In this document: positions 12,401 through 24,722 of the stretch, piece after piece
Numbering within the stretch: position 1 is the first letter of the stretch
Layout of the letters: each line of letters opens with the position of its first letter
Source: Pisaster brevispinus
Lineage: Eukaryota; Echinodermata; Asteroidea; Forcipulatida; Asteriidae
Assembly (NCBI GenBank): GCA_023634235.1
Contig: JAMKCF010000078.1
Span: 72,001-136,000 of the forward strand
Length of the DNA stretch: 64,000 nucleotides
Direction: 5' to 3'
Program-made: the position numbers and the translations under genes
Notes under the pieces: generated by a model
Databases searched by the model: none
The model's input: only the letters and a program-made list of their open reading frames with translations
What the model was told of the DNA's origin: nothing

Positions 12401-12937
12401 TTTAAAAGTAAAATTTGAAGATAGTGTGACAGAGCAAGTTGGTTTCTTTGAAAGATCTCATTTTCAGCAAGGGGCTTTCTGTACTTCGCACCTTCGTGAC
12501 CTTGCCTACAACATAGAATGCCACTTGCACCTACAGTACAGAAAGGGACCTGTATCTACAGTATAGAATGCCAATTGCACCTACAATATTATAGATAATT
12601 ACCAAGCATGAACTGTTCATGTTGTGTAATCCCATGAAGTTTCTTATTTCTTTCTTTTTGAAAATCACAGCCCGGCCGGAGAGACCTTCTTCTGAAATCT
12701 GTTCTGGATCAATCCAATATTTCCCAAGACCATGGAGATAAAATCAAGATGCCTAACAGGACGGAGAAGGTGAAACAAGAAAATGGAAAGATCAAAAAGA
12801 GGAAACACATGACAATTGCAGAGAAGAGAAACTTTGATCGTTCAAGACAGGCTGCTATTTTGGCTTACCGAAATGCTAAAGGACATACTCAAGGTGGCAC
12901 TACATTTATAAGAACTAACATCATGGAATCATCATGA
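6406..12937 (+). CDS. CCDC137: Coiled-coil domain-containing protein 137
   Basis: Six exons join in phase: 6406-6485, 9449-9561, 9970-10144, 11886-11968, 12142-12224 and 12671-12937, giving 266 residues (human about 289). The protein is very rich in K, R and E and predicted coiled-coil. Landmarks that match the vertebrate family are KPGESHNYFMKRV (family: K-GES-GAYIHRM), DHVKFGEVVSAPPTFTVKP (family: DTVKFGEVVLQPPELTARP) and PGRRDLLLKSVL near the C-terminus. The start codon context is ggaATGc, and the N-terminus MPRSKRHKKMKA is basic, as expected for a nuclear protein. In vertebrates CCDC137 is a nucleolar and mitotic chromosome-periphery protein with an unclear biochemical role. Intron 1 (2.96 kb) contains two MITEs and intron 3 contains SINEs. 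Confidence 0.9.
7102..7643. mobile_element. Foldback element with repeat-rich inverted arms
   Basis: It begins ggtcctactacttgccgtc and ends with the inverse, gacggcaagtagtaggacc. The two arms are each over 200 bp and nearly identical, so the whole can fold back. Each arm carries about four copies of the short unit gccgtcaactc next to the terminus. Flanks are near-identical: cataaaggccaaagg on the left and cataaagccaaagg on the right, which may be a long target duplication of about 14-15 bp. No transposase is encoded. It lies in CCDC137 intron 1. Confidence 0.75.
7851..8194. mobile_element. hAT-like MITE with perfect 8-bp target duplication
   Basis: Terminal inverted repeats caagggcgtcgat / atcgacgcccttg bound a 344-bp non-coding element. 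The flanking ctattgga is duplicated exactly (7843-7850 and 8195-8202). An 8-bp duplication with short TIRs is the hallmark of hAT-superfamily non-autonomous elements. It lies in CCDC137 intron 1, 0.2 kb from the foldback. Confidence 0.8.
10175..11040. repeat. Head-to-head pair of tRNA-derived SINEs
   Basis: A minus-strand copy has its tRNA-like head at about 10403-10480 (gctcagttggtagagtgcc, ggttgaaatcc), and a plus-strand copy has its head at about 10897-10975 (tagctcaactggtag, ggttcaaatcc). Their bodies share actgagt...gttgaacaaag in opposite orientation. Between them, 10735-10890 is a further near-perfect inverted repeat built on gtgccagtcagaagccata. The heads retain A- and B-box sequence, but the acceptor and anticodon stems do not pair properly, so they are not tRNA genes. 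They lie in CCDC137 intron 3. Confidence 0.65.
11400..11690 (-). repeat. tRNA-derived SINE, minus strand
   Basis: Read on the minus strand, a B-box gggttcgagtcccac is followed by ccttcagcaagatgttttac, the usual SINE body motif, then a long tail. It lies in CCDC137 intron 3, just before the exon at 11886. The far end is approximate. Confidence 0.6.
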
Positions 12938-14071
12938 GAATAAGAGTTCTGGAGTGATATGAAATTAAGGAAAGGAAATGTGAAACATTACATGGTATAA
13001 AAGCTCAAAATGATCATTTGGTCTGTGATAACATAAGCATGCCAAACCTCAAATCCATGTATAGACCGTATTGAATATGACATCACCATTCAAATATCTG
13101 CCCTACAACATGGCGTCTAGCGTGTGCGTGATGGTGTGCGTGCATGTGCCGCGCCGTAGAAATCAAACCGGGAACGCTGCGTGCTTCATTGATGTACGCG
13201 TTTAGACGCGCGTACGGTTTGCCCTACAGGATGGCGACTTTCATAGCAACAAAGGGGTTATTCAATACGGTCTATACCTCTAATGCCACTCGAAAATGAT
13301 CATTCAGAAAATAATTATCCAACTTTTTCTATGCAAAAGAAAACCATTGGAGACTGGAACCAAGTATAGTTTGGTTAGCTATACAGTACTAGTCTCCCAT
13401 ATAAATGCAGAACAACAACGGGTATTTTGAATAGAAACTCAATTATCAAAGATGTTTTTACTAAAGATCTATCTGTAATTGGCACGTGAAGTTTGGCATT
13501 GGCACCATTTTGGTGTGCAAATGTTTTGCTGTAGCATTAATAGCAATGGTCATTGTCTGCACTGATCTATTGGTATCAAAAAAGTTGCTTACTTAAATGG
13601 CATCCATTGCATACTTCATTTTTCAGCCCAAGTTGCCTATATTGGCGCCTGTGGCGCTATACTATCTTTGGTATTTATCCAGTGTTATGAAGTCACAAAT
13701 CAACCGAAGGATTAAAAACAATTAAAAATACAAAAGTTTGAATAACAATTTCACTCTGTCAAAACTATTCTACATTGTTGAATGATTTGTCTTTATTTTG
13801 TGTACTCAAAAACAAATTAAAAAGAGTGGGGTTTTGGTTTATGGAGTTGAAAATGATTTGTTAGCATAATTCGAAAAATAAAAGCGCAATCTGCATATCC
13901 GTGTCAACAGAGGGCGCTGTTTGGATCAGCTGTCAACTTCCCATCTGTGCATGTGAGTGTGATGAAACACATTGGTCACGAGTGGAAAAGCATCCTTTTA
14001 TTTTGCTGTGTTGATTTTTGTGATAGTGAAATAATTTCCCGGTGGTCTCTTTGGACCGTATAATTTAGAAA
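12938..14071. other. CCDC137-TMEM104 intergenic region
   Basis: Apart from the MITE at 13060-13276 no gene is seen. The 150 bases before 14072 are the probable TMEM104 promoter and 5' UTR; no TATA box is evident, as is usual for housekeeping genes. Confidence 0.5.
13060..13276. mobile_element. 217-bp MITE with TATAGACCG ends
   Basis: The ends tatagaccgtattgaata and the inverse tattcaatacggtctata frame a GC-richer core. The outermost TA may be a TA target duplication, as in Tc1/mariner-type MITEs. It lies between CCDC137 and TMEM104. Confidence 0.65.
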
Positions 14072-17000
14072 ATGCCTGGAGGAGGATTAACTGAAACTGG
14101 TGAATTGTACTCTCCGTTGGTAAGTACTACGCCTAGAGCTAGACTAGAGTAGTAAATGTAGTAAGTAAGGGTTATCTATCGTGTACAAATTTGGCTGTCA
14201 CTCGTCGATCGTATGAGTATGACGTCTAGTGTACTGTAGCCCTGTTCCGCCCTAAATTAAAGGGACACACCGATGAGGAATGATGAGGAATGACAGACAA
14301 TAATTTTTAAATGGTGGTTGTAAAAAAAAATCACCAAAATATCACGTAATTAACGAAAAATGTGAAGAAAAAAAAAACGCGGTCAAAAGGTCAGCTTATA
14401 AACGCTTTTCCAGCCGTTGCAACTGTCGGTGTCAAGTAGACTGGTGCTCTGTTTATGTATTAAATATAACATTAAACAATGGCGAGGCATGAGGATCCAG
14501 ACTTCATATCCATCAAGCACAAATTCACGTGTAAATATAAAACAGACATAAACGAGCCAGTACATAGATCAAGGTTCCTTGCTCTATGGTCAGTCCTAGT
14601 CAAAGTCCGATCGCTGTCGTAACCAATAACCGTTTCGGTTGAGCTTGCCATTGAAACAGTTATTGGTTACGAAAGCCAAAACACACCCCAACCTGTACTC
14701 TGTGTACGACGAACTGGACGAACTTACATGTACATGTACTTGCAATGGAGAACGTTTCTTCGACATCCAAGGATCGGTACAAAAAACATCGCAAGGAAAA
14801 ACACCCAGCCAGAAGGTGGTCCAACGAAAAGTAAAAAGTAAAAAAAACCACGATAAATCCAAAGGGAAAGCCAGCAAAAGCAGCAATTTGGGGGGGGGGG
14901 TGTGGACATTGTGCAGCTATCATAGAAGTAGACCAGCTGTATGGGATAAACATTCCCCGTCATCGTCCCGCGTGTGTAGCGCAGGCAACACGTTGCAATA
15001 GCTAGGGGTACAGACAAAAACCCTTGTAAACAAAACGTAATTGTTGGTCTGGCTCCCTACCCCTCTGGCAAGCTCACGGCTAGACCGGCAAGCTTGGGAG
15101 TTCATGCCCCGGGGTTTGTCTCTCTGGCCCCACGAGACACAGCACTGACTTTACGGGATATGCCCCAAGGTTTACGTTTCGCTAGCTCCCACGCTTCGGT
15201 TGCACGGACTCTCTGAATGCTAATCTTACATTCGATTTTTCATGATTATTTACAAATTGTATCAATAATCTGAATACATAGTCTTTTTTGTCAAATACTC
15301 ATGAATAAAAATTTAAAAAAAACAGATTCAAATTTGGTTCAGTAATTTACTTTTATACGGCTGGAAGTAAAACTAACTCCGAAGATCACGTGATTTATCC
15401 GAACCACTTTTTTGGTTTGGATAAATCACGTGACCTTCGTTTTTTGAAAAATGCTCGAAAATGGCAAAATTTGATGGTTTCTTTTAGGAACCGTTCTTCT
15501 CCATTCCTGGAAGACATTTGAAGTCATATGTTAGCCTATTTTGTAGCCCAAATAGCCCAACGAAGCCGGTGTGCCCCTTTAACAATCGTCCCAACTATAG
15601 TTGAGACTGGTCCCAGCATGGAGCCCCAGCTTGAGTGTTAAAGTTGGAGTGCCCCAACTATAGTTGGGATCGCAGTAAACACAGAGCACCCCCCCCCCTC
15701 CATGAATAAACTAAAAACAAAAATAGTAAGTATGAAGTTATTGTTTAGACATGTTATTTTGTTATTATTGTATTGTTAGAGTGAGACTAGAGTAAGACCA
15801 CTTTATAGTCTAGTTAGTGCATAGAGTCTGGTCCTTGCTCTATGGTAAGTGGCATGATGGAGGAAGGACTTCCTCCATTGTAAGTACATTGAATTTAAAT
15901 AAAATTTTGGTTTTCTGAGAGAAGGGAAAGTAAATGCGTAGCCCTACTTTGTCTTGTGAGACTGAAAACGTCACTGTGGCCACTGTCAGAACCCTCTAAA
16001 ATGTTTTGACATGAGTTTGTACAGAGCCGTGACCCGGGTTTGAAATAAAGAATCTTGTTAATTAATAAGTCCTTCACACCGATCCCATCAGCTTGTTCGG
16101 ACCATTTGCAGCAGTGTCACACATCCACGCATGATCGATCACGGTTATCCTGTTGAACTCTATGGGCGATCCCAACTAAAGTTGGGACGCCCAAACTTTA
16201 AAACTCAAGATGGGACCAGTCCCAACTATAGTTGGGACAATTGTCAAGTTGGGACAGCCCGGGTAAGTAGTGTAAATGTACGGTGGACTCCCTCTGCCTT
16301 GCAATGAGAGGGGAAAGTCCAGCGTTGTACCTGGCGTTTCTCAAATTCCCCGGCCCCCCTCTGGATCCGCGCCTGATTAGCCATGACTCGTCATACTAAA
16401 GAAACAATAGTGGTGACTGAGCAAATCAGTTATTAACGTCAGAAAGTTTTGATAGTGGTGGATGGGCAAATAATCAGCTACATGTATTAGAAAGTTAGGC
16501 TCATTATCAATGGCAACTTGTTACCCAGGCCTATAAAGTAGTTTGAACATCTGTAGTATCTGATTTTTTTAAAATATCTATTTGGCATACAAGAAAGAAG
16601 ATTTTCTAAATTTGTACATGAAATTTTGCAAAATTATCTTTGACCTTTCACATGTGGGGCCCCCCCCCCAAAAAAAAAAAAAACTTGTCAAAATAATGTC
16701 TTGCAGCTGCACTAAGTGTGTCAACATTATGGGATCTCAAGTGGCTTAGGTTGATGGGGGACCAATGGGATAAGTATTCTCAAAATATCCACCGATCGAT
16801 TGTTTCAATTCTGTATAAATGTAGATACTACAATATTAAGACTAACCTGTGAAAATTTCATTTCAAAAGGTGGTCGCATTTTTGAGATATCGCCGAAAAT
16901 CCGGAGCAAATATGTCCACACAGGAAGAATAATCCCTAAAAGGAATACACAATGTGAGAAATGTATCTGATCTGACAGTAACGTTTCTCAGATTCAAATA

Positions 17001-20000
17001 TTTGAATCTTTTTACATAACCACATTAAGTATTTCACTTTGAAGTACTTCAAAGTGAAATGTTTCTCAAAATGCTATATATCATGTATATAGGCCTATTA
17101 TTGAAAGCTGCTTTACTTCTAACCAATAAGTTTTTATTGCCATTTATTTTAAGAGTGATTACCAAACGTTACATGTACCTTGACTTTAATTTGAGTGAAG
17201 TAAGACGATGCCATCACTCGGGCAATAATTATATCACAATTTGTTTGTTTTTTCCTACTCTTTCCACAGGATGCACACCCTCCCCACCCGACGTTGATTT
17301 GACATGGAATTAATCTGTTTTGAAATTTCAAGATAATTCTATTTACAGAAAAAGCCCATTAATTGATAGAACTTTTAAAGTCAAACATTAATTCTGAAAC
17401 AATATAAAATTATATTGGTACAGACATTGTATAATAGCATGCATTGTAGCTTGGAACTCAGAAGAACCAAAGAAGTTGAATTATGGTCATAGCAGTTAAG
17501 AAAATACTTGTTCATACATGTTAAAAATGGAATAAACCTGTCTTGATTTATCAACCATACATGGTACTTGTCCAATCTAAACCAATTAGTTTCGACTTTT
17601 TTTGTAAATCTGCAGGTGGGGCTCATCTATGTGTTCAATCTCATCGTTGGCACTGGTGCCCTGACAATGCCCTTGGCATTTGCCAGGGCAGGGTGGGCCA
17701 TGGGTGGGGCTCTTATTACCATCCTTGCATTTGCCAGGTAAGCCAAAATATTCGTTATTTTTTTCAGCCCAGTGTGATTGATGTTGGTCACAATTGTAAA
17801 CAAAGAGATGTAAAGAAGTAGTCAGGATAGTTTTAAGCTATCTAAACTGTAAAACTTGTGTACTTTTGTTTTTAATTTGAAATTTAATGTTCTATTATTT
17901 TCAGTTTCCTAACAGCAACATTTGTAGTGGAGGCCATGGCATCTGCGAATGCAATCATAAGATTCAAACGCAAAGAAAAGAAGAGAGAAGTGAGATACTT
18001 TTAGTTTGTTTTCATGGTTAAAATGAGCACATACGGGAATGTAGTGTGGATCTTCTTTAAAACACACACCTGTTATACATGTACCAAACACAGTACAAAC
18101 ATCTACACTGTATCATGTTTTGGTTGTTTATGGGAGTAGTTTTCTTCTCAATTATCTAAAACCACTCTAAGATTTTCATTAATCACCCCGTTTACCATTA
18201 ATGTAATAGTATTACAGTTTTTTTATTTGAAAAATTGACCAAACTGTGATTAAAAGACAGTTTGTTTAGTTTGATTCAACAACCAATTTAATTTGTAGCC
18301 CACTCAATTCAATGTTTTTATTCTTGCAAGGAAGCTTGGACTGCATTAGTATTTTGTTCGAACATATTTTGTTATAAAAAAAAAAATGTTAATCTTCAGG
18401 ACTTGTTTGTTTGTCTTTTCTATCTTTGGGTACTTATGTAGTTACATCTGTACATTGTTCTGATACAGACTTGTCTTTTTTCTGTGGTTATCATATTGCA
18501 TTTTGCACTTTTTTGTTCATTTAGAAAATTGTTTTATCAGCAAATGAACAGACAGCACGCTTATTTATCTTGATTTTTCTTTTGCCTGTTCGCATTTATA
18601 ATTACTGCAATTCAGTTTGTTATATTTGCTATGCAGAGCTATAATTTGAATGTACAACTATTTTCATTGTTATTTTAATAATTTGTTACATTTGCCGATT
18701 GTATTATATAATGTTAACAACAAATTGCTTTGATGCAAAGTGCTAAAAGCTTGAATTATACACAGATCGAAAACTCTTCTGCAAATTTAAGATGCTAACA
18801 TTGATCCATTATCTCATAATTTACTGATGGAACTTCTTATCCTTTATTAAGCTTGAAGATTCATCAAGTGATTCAAATGAAGAAAGGAACCCTCACTACC
18901 CCCATGAAGTTGAGAGTGAAGAGAAACAAAGCTTGCTTTATCCTCCGCCGCTTCAACTTCGCAGTGAGTCTTTTCATTTCACAGGGGGATATCACCTTTA
19001 AATAATTGTATATTTTCCCTGCATTCCTGAGACCCAGGTTCGAATTCCAGTTAAAACCAGAGCCTCACACTCATGTGTGAAGTGGGTTTTAGACCCTGCC
19101 TAATTTCATGGGTTTTATGGAGTGGGCTGATACAAGTATGGGACAGTGTTGTTAAGAGTTAAGTGCAATTGGACTGATACAAGTATGGGACAGTGGTGTT
19201 AAGAGTTAAGTGCAATTGGACTGATACAAGTATGGGACAGTGGTGTTAGAGTTACTTCCAAGTGGACTGATACAAGTATGGGACAGTGGTGTTAGAGTTA
19301 CTTCCAATTGGACTGATACAAGTATGGGACAGTGGTGTTAGAGTTACTTCCAATTGCACTGATACAAGTATGGGACAGTGGTGTTAGAGTAATGTCAGCC
19401 TCGCTACTATGGGCAGAGCGCCATATCGATACCTGTCGTCACTAACCCCTGGTAGGGATGTACTAAAAAAACGCTGATTGGCTCCCAAAAGTGACTACTT
19501 TGCGTGCACGCTTGTTAAAACTTTCAAGCGCTTGTGTATGGCGCTTGTAGGACGCTTAGTGCATGCTGTGAACATGCAAGTATTTTAACGCGATTCCATT
19601 TCGAATTAATCTTGTTATTACTTGGTCACCCTAAACTGCATACAGCTAGAACATGTTAGACATATCACAAGATCAAAGAATAATGGGAGGGAACCAGTTT
19701 CTCTTTGACTTGATGCCTCTTTTGTGGGTTACCATACTTGAGCAGGTATGTAGAGTGGATCGGCCACAGGCCTAATATTATAAAAAATAAATAATAATAA
19801 CAACTGTATTTATATAGCGCCTAACACCTTCAGAAGAAAGTCTCTAAGCATCCAATTCCAGGGGTTATAAGCAAGCAAGGCATGCTGGGGGAAAATGTCG
19901 TGGGGAGATCTATCACCCCTGGAACAAGGTTGGAGTTACGTACAATTGCATAGCACAAAGCTTAATTTCATTCAAGGTTGTAAATTTCTTTTTTGAATCT

Positions 20001-23000
20001 TTTTAAAACCAGATAAAGATAAAACACATCCAGACTACTTTGATATTACAGAAAGAGTTGAAATGGCAACGATGGCTTCACTGTTCTTTAACAAAGGTAT
20101 TGTATAGAAGTGATTATTGTCACATTGTTTTAAGGGAATTTTCAGTATACTGGTATGGCTAGGTTTCCACGTATCCAAGGTATCCTTTATAATTTCTTTG
20201 TGGAAGTCACATCATTGCAGACACACGAGTAGGTTTTTTTTTACAAAATATACAAAAGATCATAGAAATTTGTTATTGGTGTAATGGCATTATTTTAACA
20301 TAGTTAATGTTGTGTTGGTGTATGCGTTGTTTGTGACATAGTTAATGTTGTATTGTAAAGATAAATGCATTGTTTATGTATTGGTGTAATGGTAGTCCTG
20401 GTGCAAGACCTCGTTTTGATTTATCACAATTTTCCTCAGGAGAGGGCACTTTCATTCACGAAACACTCTCACAAACTGTGTAAGGCGGTTCGTGTTGTGA
20501 GAGTGGTTCATTGATTATAGCATCCTCTCGTAGGGAAAATTGTGACAAATCAAAAACAAGAAGGTCTTGCAGCAAGACTAGTGGAATGGTAAATGCATTG
20601 TTTGTCACATAGTTAGACTATTCAGATCATGCTGCCAGGTACATTTTTCTATAAATTTGCATACCCATTAACTCACCAACAAGGCCTAATTCTGCACTCA
20701 CAGCGCCTTGTAAAGCCTGTGATTCTATGGCCCACAATAGCACAGATTTCTGTGGAGTGTCATTGCCAACAAATTCATTAATGACTGAAAACAATCCCAC
20801 ACAGGTTACAAAAAGAAAATGATTTTTAATTACGAAGGGAACTGGTTAATGACCTAAGTTGTGCATACTCTAAACTGATAATAATTTGTGTGTCACACAG
20901 TTGGTGTGAATCTTTTCTACGTGTGCATGGCAATCTACTTGTATGGAGATATGGCAATCTATGCAGTGACTGTACCGGCATCTCTCAGAAACATCACATG
21001 GTATGCCTGATATTTCTTCACTCCAAATTGAATGCTAAGCTACATGTAATAAATCTTGGCATTAATTTTGTGTCCTCATTTGATAGTCAATAATTTGTGT
21101 CCGATTTAATGGAGCTGCTTGCAGTAAATAGTTTCTGTCAAACTTTGGTCTTGGTTGTAGTTTTTTGTAATTTCTTCTTAACCCCTGCAGTACATACACA
21201 ATTAAAGAGAATGCATCATTACCTCTAAGTGATGAAGACCTATGCTGGGATGGAAGCAGTCTGAATAGAATCAATGTATACAGAATTTATCTGGTAAGAT
21301 AATGGATACTTTGGGTGTTAATTCACTCTGTAAAAGCTATTCCTTTTACTTTGTCATAATCATACATGTATGGCCAGTTGTGCTGATTTAAAAATACTGT
21401 CAAGTGTTGAGACAATGGAATGACTCAAGAGGTGGAGATTTCACTTGAGGCATGCTGTACTTACGCCTCCAACTAGGGCCCAATTTCATAGAGCTGCTTA
21501 AGCACAAAAAGGAGATAAGCACAAAAGAACTATGCTTACCAGAATAAGGTTGGCAGCCAAACTAGCGTACCACAAGTACAATTTATGACTGGCTCCTGTT
21601 CATTCCAGCTGAGCAGAACAATTTTTAAGCAATATTTTCTGCTTAAGCAGCTCTATGAAATTGGGCCCCGGATGAGACATGGAGACCAATGAACAAACTC
21701 AGTATCAGAGTAGTCTACAAGATTATTTTGAGTCGATACAAATGTATTCCAAACGGCAAAATGAGTGAACACACAGAGCATACTAAGTAGGCAGAGAATA
21801 CTCGATGCTAGCCTGTGGAAATGCTCTGATATAAGCAAGACATTTTTCTGCTACTGCAGGCTTCTTGCTTCTTTCTTGAAAGAGCAAGGCAATTTTTCCT
21901 TAGTAAGGAGCACCTGTATAAGTGAAAGTTTGTACTGAAACATGCCAAGTGGAACCAAGGCTATAAATAGGGGCCATTGTCACCTCTGTGACAAAAGGCC
22001 TACTATTGTAAGCATAGATTGTTTGCTTGTACAGTAAGCTTTGACATAAAACAATAGAAAATATTCTTGTGAAATCACACATCGTCGCCATTTTCACGAA
22101 GTGACAAATGTGTCAAAATACTTAAAATATGTAAAAAACTTTAACACCTTATTTAAACAGTTGCATGATTGAAAACATATTGACAGCTCTACATGAATTA
22201 AGAAGTCAGCTTCATTTGGGAAGTAATTTAAAAGAAATAAAGCAGTCTCCAAAACAGCAGTTGTAAATAGTTCAACTTCAAATGCAGTTTTCGTCAAACA
22301 CAGAATTTCGGTTGTTGTGCAGCTTTGTAACTAAGTGAAAACACAGAAATTGGGCAGATTCATCCCTTCGTGGAAATGGTGATTCCATGATACCTGATAT
22401 AAAATAAATTGTTATCCTTTACTGATTATCATTAATTTGTACCTTCTTACTATGTACTTATTGTAGTGATCAGCTTGCAATCGTGCAATATAATAAAACT
22501 GTTATGTGATAACAGTGCACACATATGATGGGTCCGAGTCCACATCATACTCTCTTCATTTCTCACCATATTGTTGGTTAGAGTGTAAGATGTGTGTCCT
22601 TATTTCTTTTTGAAGTTTCTACTTTTCCTCAACCTCACTTGCGAACAATTTAAGTAAATTCTATCTATGCTCCTTTTGATGTGCAAGACTTTACTGCTGC
22701 TTTCGATGCCACAAGGAGACTACTGTACATGCAAATCTTAATGACTTCAATATCATAGTAATTGGTATTTCTGATGTAGAGAAGATGTTCAGTGTTAAAT
22801 GTAGCAAAGCGGGGGTCCAGATAAAGTGTGAGGGAAATCTTTAAAAGTCTGTTCTAAACAGCTTGCCCTAATTTTTCCTTTACTCAGCCCCCTGGCTGTC
22901 CTTTCATGTATTTCTGATCAATTTAACTGGTTGTCTTTGTTTCAGACTGTATTTACCGTAGTACTTGGGAGTTTTGTGTTCTTCAATGTCCAGAAAACCA

Positions 23001-24006
23001 AATACCTCCAGCTCCTCACAACTTTTCTTAGATGGCTAGGTAAGGACTTATTTTACCAGGAAGTACATTGTAACTATTACTTTTCAACGTGCAGGTAAAT
23101 AGGTCAATCTCTTTTGTGGGGATCTTTTATACAAAATTGTATACAATTCCCAGTGTAATGAGAAATGTTTTCACCAGTATTTTCTGACCTGCATCTGTTT
23201 AACTAATGTCAACTCCTGTCTGGAAATATTTCTCTGCAGCCTTTTCCATGATGATCATCCTAGCTCTCATCGTCCTAGGCAGCGGCGAAGGTCAAGGTCG
23301 CCCAGTTGCCATCGGAGCCTTTGAAAGCATTCCCAACTTCTTTGGTGTATGCGTCTATTCCTTTATGTGTCACCACTCACTGCCGTCGTTGATTACACCC
23401 ATCAAAAAGAAGAATAAATTATCAGTTCTTCTGTGTGGAGACTATACCATCATACTCTGCTTTTATCTCTTAATCTCACTCACAGCAATCTTCACTTTCA
23501 GAACTTCCTGTATACAGGAAATCTACACGCTAAACTTCTTTGGTAGTCATGTTACTAAAATTATTCCAATTCAGTTCTTCATCGCGCTGTTTCCTGTTTT
23601 CACTCTCAGTACCAACTTTCCAATCATAGCAATTACCCTTAGGAATAATGTCAAGATGTTGTTTGCTAGGGAAGGGCGGCCATACCACTGGACAATTGAC
23701 CGAATTATATTTCCGTTAATAGCTCTTCTTCCAGGGGTCATTGTAGCTTTCATCACAACAGACGTGACTTTGTTGGTTGGTTACACAGGCTCATATGCTG
23801 GGGCAGGCATCCAGTATATTATACCAGCATTTCTGGTTTATTTTGGACGTAAGAAGACAGCAAAATTATTTGGACAAAGCTGGAGTAATAAGCACACATC
23901 ACCTTTCAAGCATAAGTTATGGGTTGTTTTTGTGCTGGCATGGGCCGTTCTGTGTATCGGCTTTGTTACTACTAATCACATAATATCAGCAGTACAGAAT
24001 TCTTAA
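14072..24006 (+). CDS. TMEM104: Transmembrane protein 104 (amino-acid-transporter-like fold)
   Basis: Nine exons join in phase to 504 residues (human 496): 14072-14119, 17616-17737, 17905-17989, 18852-18963, 20013-20096, 20901-21000, 21191-21293, 22946-23039 and 23240-24006. All use GT-AG. Family landmarks are ETGELYSPLVGLIYVFNLIV, IVGTGALTMP, the acidic cytosolic loop (residues ~85-125), ITERVEMATMASLFFNK, GVCVYSFMCHHSLPSLITP, FPVFTLSTNFPIIAITLRNN and GIQYIIPAFLVYF. About ten or eleven hydrophobic membrane segments are visible, the first at residues ~17-36. The protein belongs to the SLC32/36/38-like amino acid/auxin permease group; its substrate is not established. The last exon encodes half the protein. 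Intron 1 (3.5 kb) holds a TTAA element, intron 4 a Mutator-like MITE and intron 7 two MITEs. Confidence 0.97.
14261..15578. mobile_element. TTAA-flanked (piggyBac-like) non-autonomous element
   Basis: Termini agggacacaccg and cggtgtgcccct are inverted repeats, and TTAA lies directly outside each (14257-14260 and 15579-15582). TTAA duplications are characteristic of piggyBac-type transposition. The 1.3-kb interior has several overlapping short frames but no transposase-like protein. It contains a hairpin at about 15377-15442 built on tcacgtgatttatccgaacca and another inverted pair near 14615-14675. It lies in TMEM104 intron 1. Confidence 0.65.
15583..16262. repeat. Two inverted copies of a palindrome-rich mini-element
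   Basis: About 90 bp at 15587-15675, containing cccaactatagttg twice, recurs in the opposite orientation at 16166-16262. A third copy lies at 44139-44252. Each copy contains the self-complementary core cccaactatagttggg and the spacer gagtgttaaagttgg. The pair begins directly beside the right TTAA of the preceding element. It is in TMEM104 intron 1. Confidence 0.6.
16991..17060. repeat. Two perfect palindromes, 18 and 30 bp
   Basis: 16991-17008 (gattcaaatatttgaatc) is a perfect 18-bp palindrome. 17031-17060, centred on gaagtacttc, is a perfect 30-bp palindrome with no spacer. They lie 22 bases apart in TMEM104 intron 1. Confidence 0.8.
19127..19390. repeat. ~46-bp tandem repeat, about 5-6 copies
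   Basis: The unit begins ctgatacaagtatgggacag and ends in ...aattgga. The first copies carry gttaagagttaagtgc and the later ones gttagagttacttcc, so two sub-types are arranged in blocks. A Mutator-like MITE follows immediately at 19396. It is in TMEM104 intron 4, after a SINE-like fragment at about 19030-19110. Confidence 0.8.
19396..19932. mobile_element. Mutator-like MITE, copy 1
   Basis: 537 bp, from cagcctcgctactatgggc to cccctggaacaaggttg. The ends are imperfect inverted repeats (cagcctcg / caacctTg in inverse). Flanks gagtaatgt (19387-19395) and gagttacgt (19933-19941) look like a 9-bp target duplication with two later changes. A second copy at 62617-63147 has an exact 9-bp duplication, which supports these boundaries. 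Confidence 0.7.
21476..21668. mobile_element. ~190-bp MITE with long inverted repeats
   Basis: Begins gggcccaatttcatagagct and ends with the inverse, agctctatgaaattgggccc. The stem extends to about 28 bp (through gcttaagc). A diverged relative (gagcccaatttcatggctct) occurs at about 37886. It is in TMEM104 intron 7. Confidence 0.7.
22084..22388. mobile_element. MITE related to 3955-4430
   Basis: Left end tcgccattttcacgaagtga, right end inverse cttcgtggaaatggtga. Shares the terminal motif cattttcacgaag with the element at 3955-4430. It is in TMEM104 intron 7. Confidence 0.5.
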
Positions 24007-24525
24007 CACTCAACCAAACTCAAAATCTAATTTTGTAGTTTGTCATTTAAGGTTGGTTGGTAAATGTTTATTGACTTGCATATGAACTCCAACTATTCTG
24101 AATACATGTACATTGTACACTCAAATCCTTTCAAATTGCTTGCCCAAGTTTGATGAATTTGGCTGTGTGTAAAGCAAGCTATCTTTTACAGTGTCAGGCA
24201 TTCCAATCTTATTAGGATTGGCGTTTGTTATAATGAATTATGATAGATATGGAAAGGGTTTGAAGCCAAATGTACACATCCTGCAAACCAAATCACGATA
24301 GTTTGGTGCCTTTTCAATTTTCTTATCTGTTCTTAATGATCTTGAATTCAGTGGTCTTTTGCTTTATATTCCCCATTTCCCTTTGACTTCATTTTATGAA
24401 ATCAAATCAAATCTTGATATAAAAATGGGATATGTACGGACAACATGAAAGGGAGGACGTAATATGATTGTTTTGGGGGTTTGTTTTTGTTCTTACTCTT
24501 CATTTTTAATTGCAAATTTCTGAAG

Positions 24526-24722
24526 TACCATTTACTTTTAGTCCCACTTATAACTAATCTCTAATCAGAGTGAGTGTACATCACCTCAAACCTTTGCTGG
24601 TAAAATGTTTTTAAGTACCACTTACTTTTAGTCTCACTTTAAGAGATTAGTTATAAGTGACTTATACTAATCTCTAACCAGAGTGGGTGTACATCACCTC
24701 AAACCATTGCTGGTAAAATGTT
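24526..24722. repeat. Two-copy direct repeat, ~95 bp
   Basis: aagtaccatttacttttagt... to ...gctggtaaaatgttttt occurs twice in a row with small differences; the second copy also contains an inverted piece (gagattagttataagtg). It is 3' of TMEM104, in its UTR or just beyond. Confidence 0.7.

Noticed and set aside
14639..15017. Overlapping open frames of about 100-120 codons on both strands
   Set aside because: They fall inside a TTAA-flanked non-autonomous element in TMEM104 intron 1; composition is low complexity and no known domain is seen.
23206..23239. Upstream extension of the last TMEM104 exon to an ATG at 23206
   Set aside because: The acceptor tctctgcag ends at 23239 and joins in phase with the preceding exon; the extension is intron sequence.
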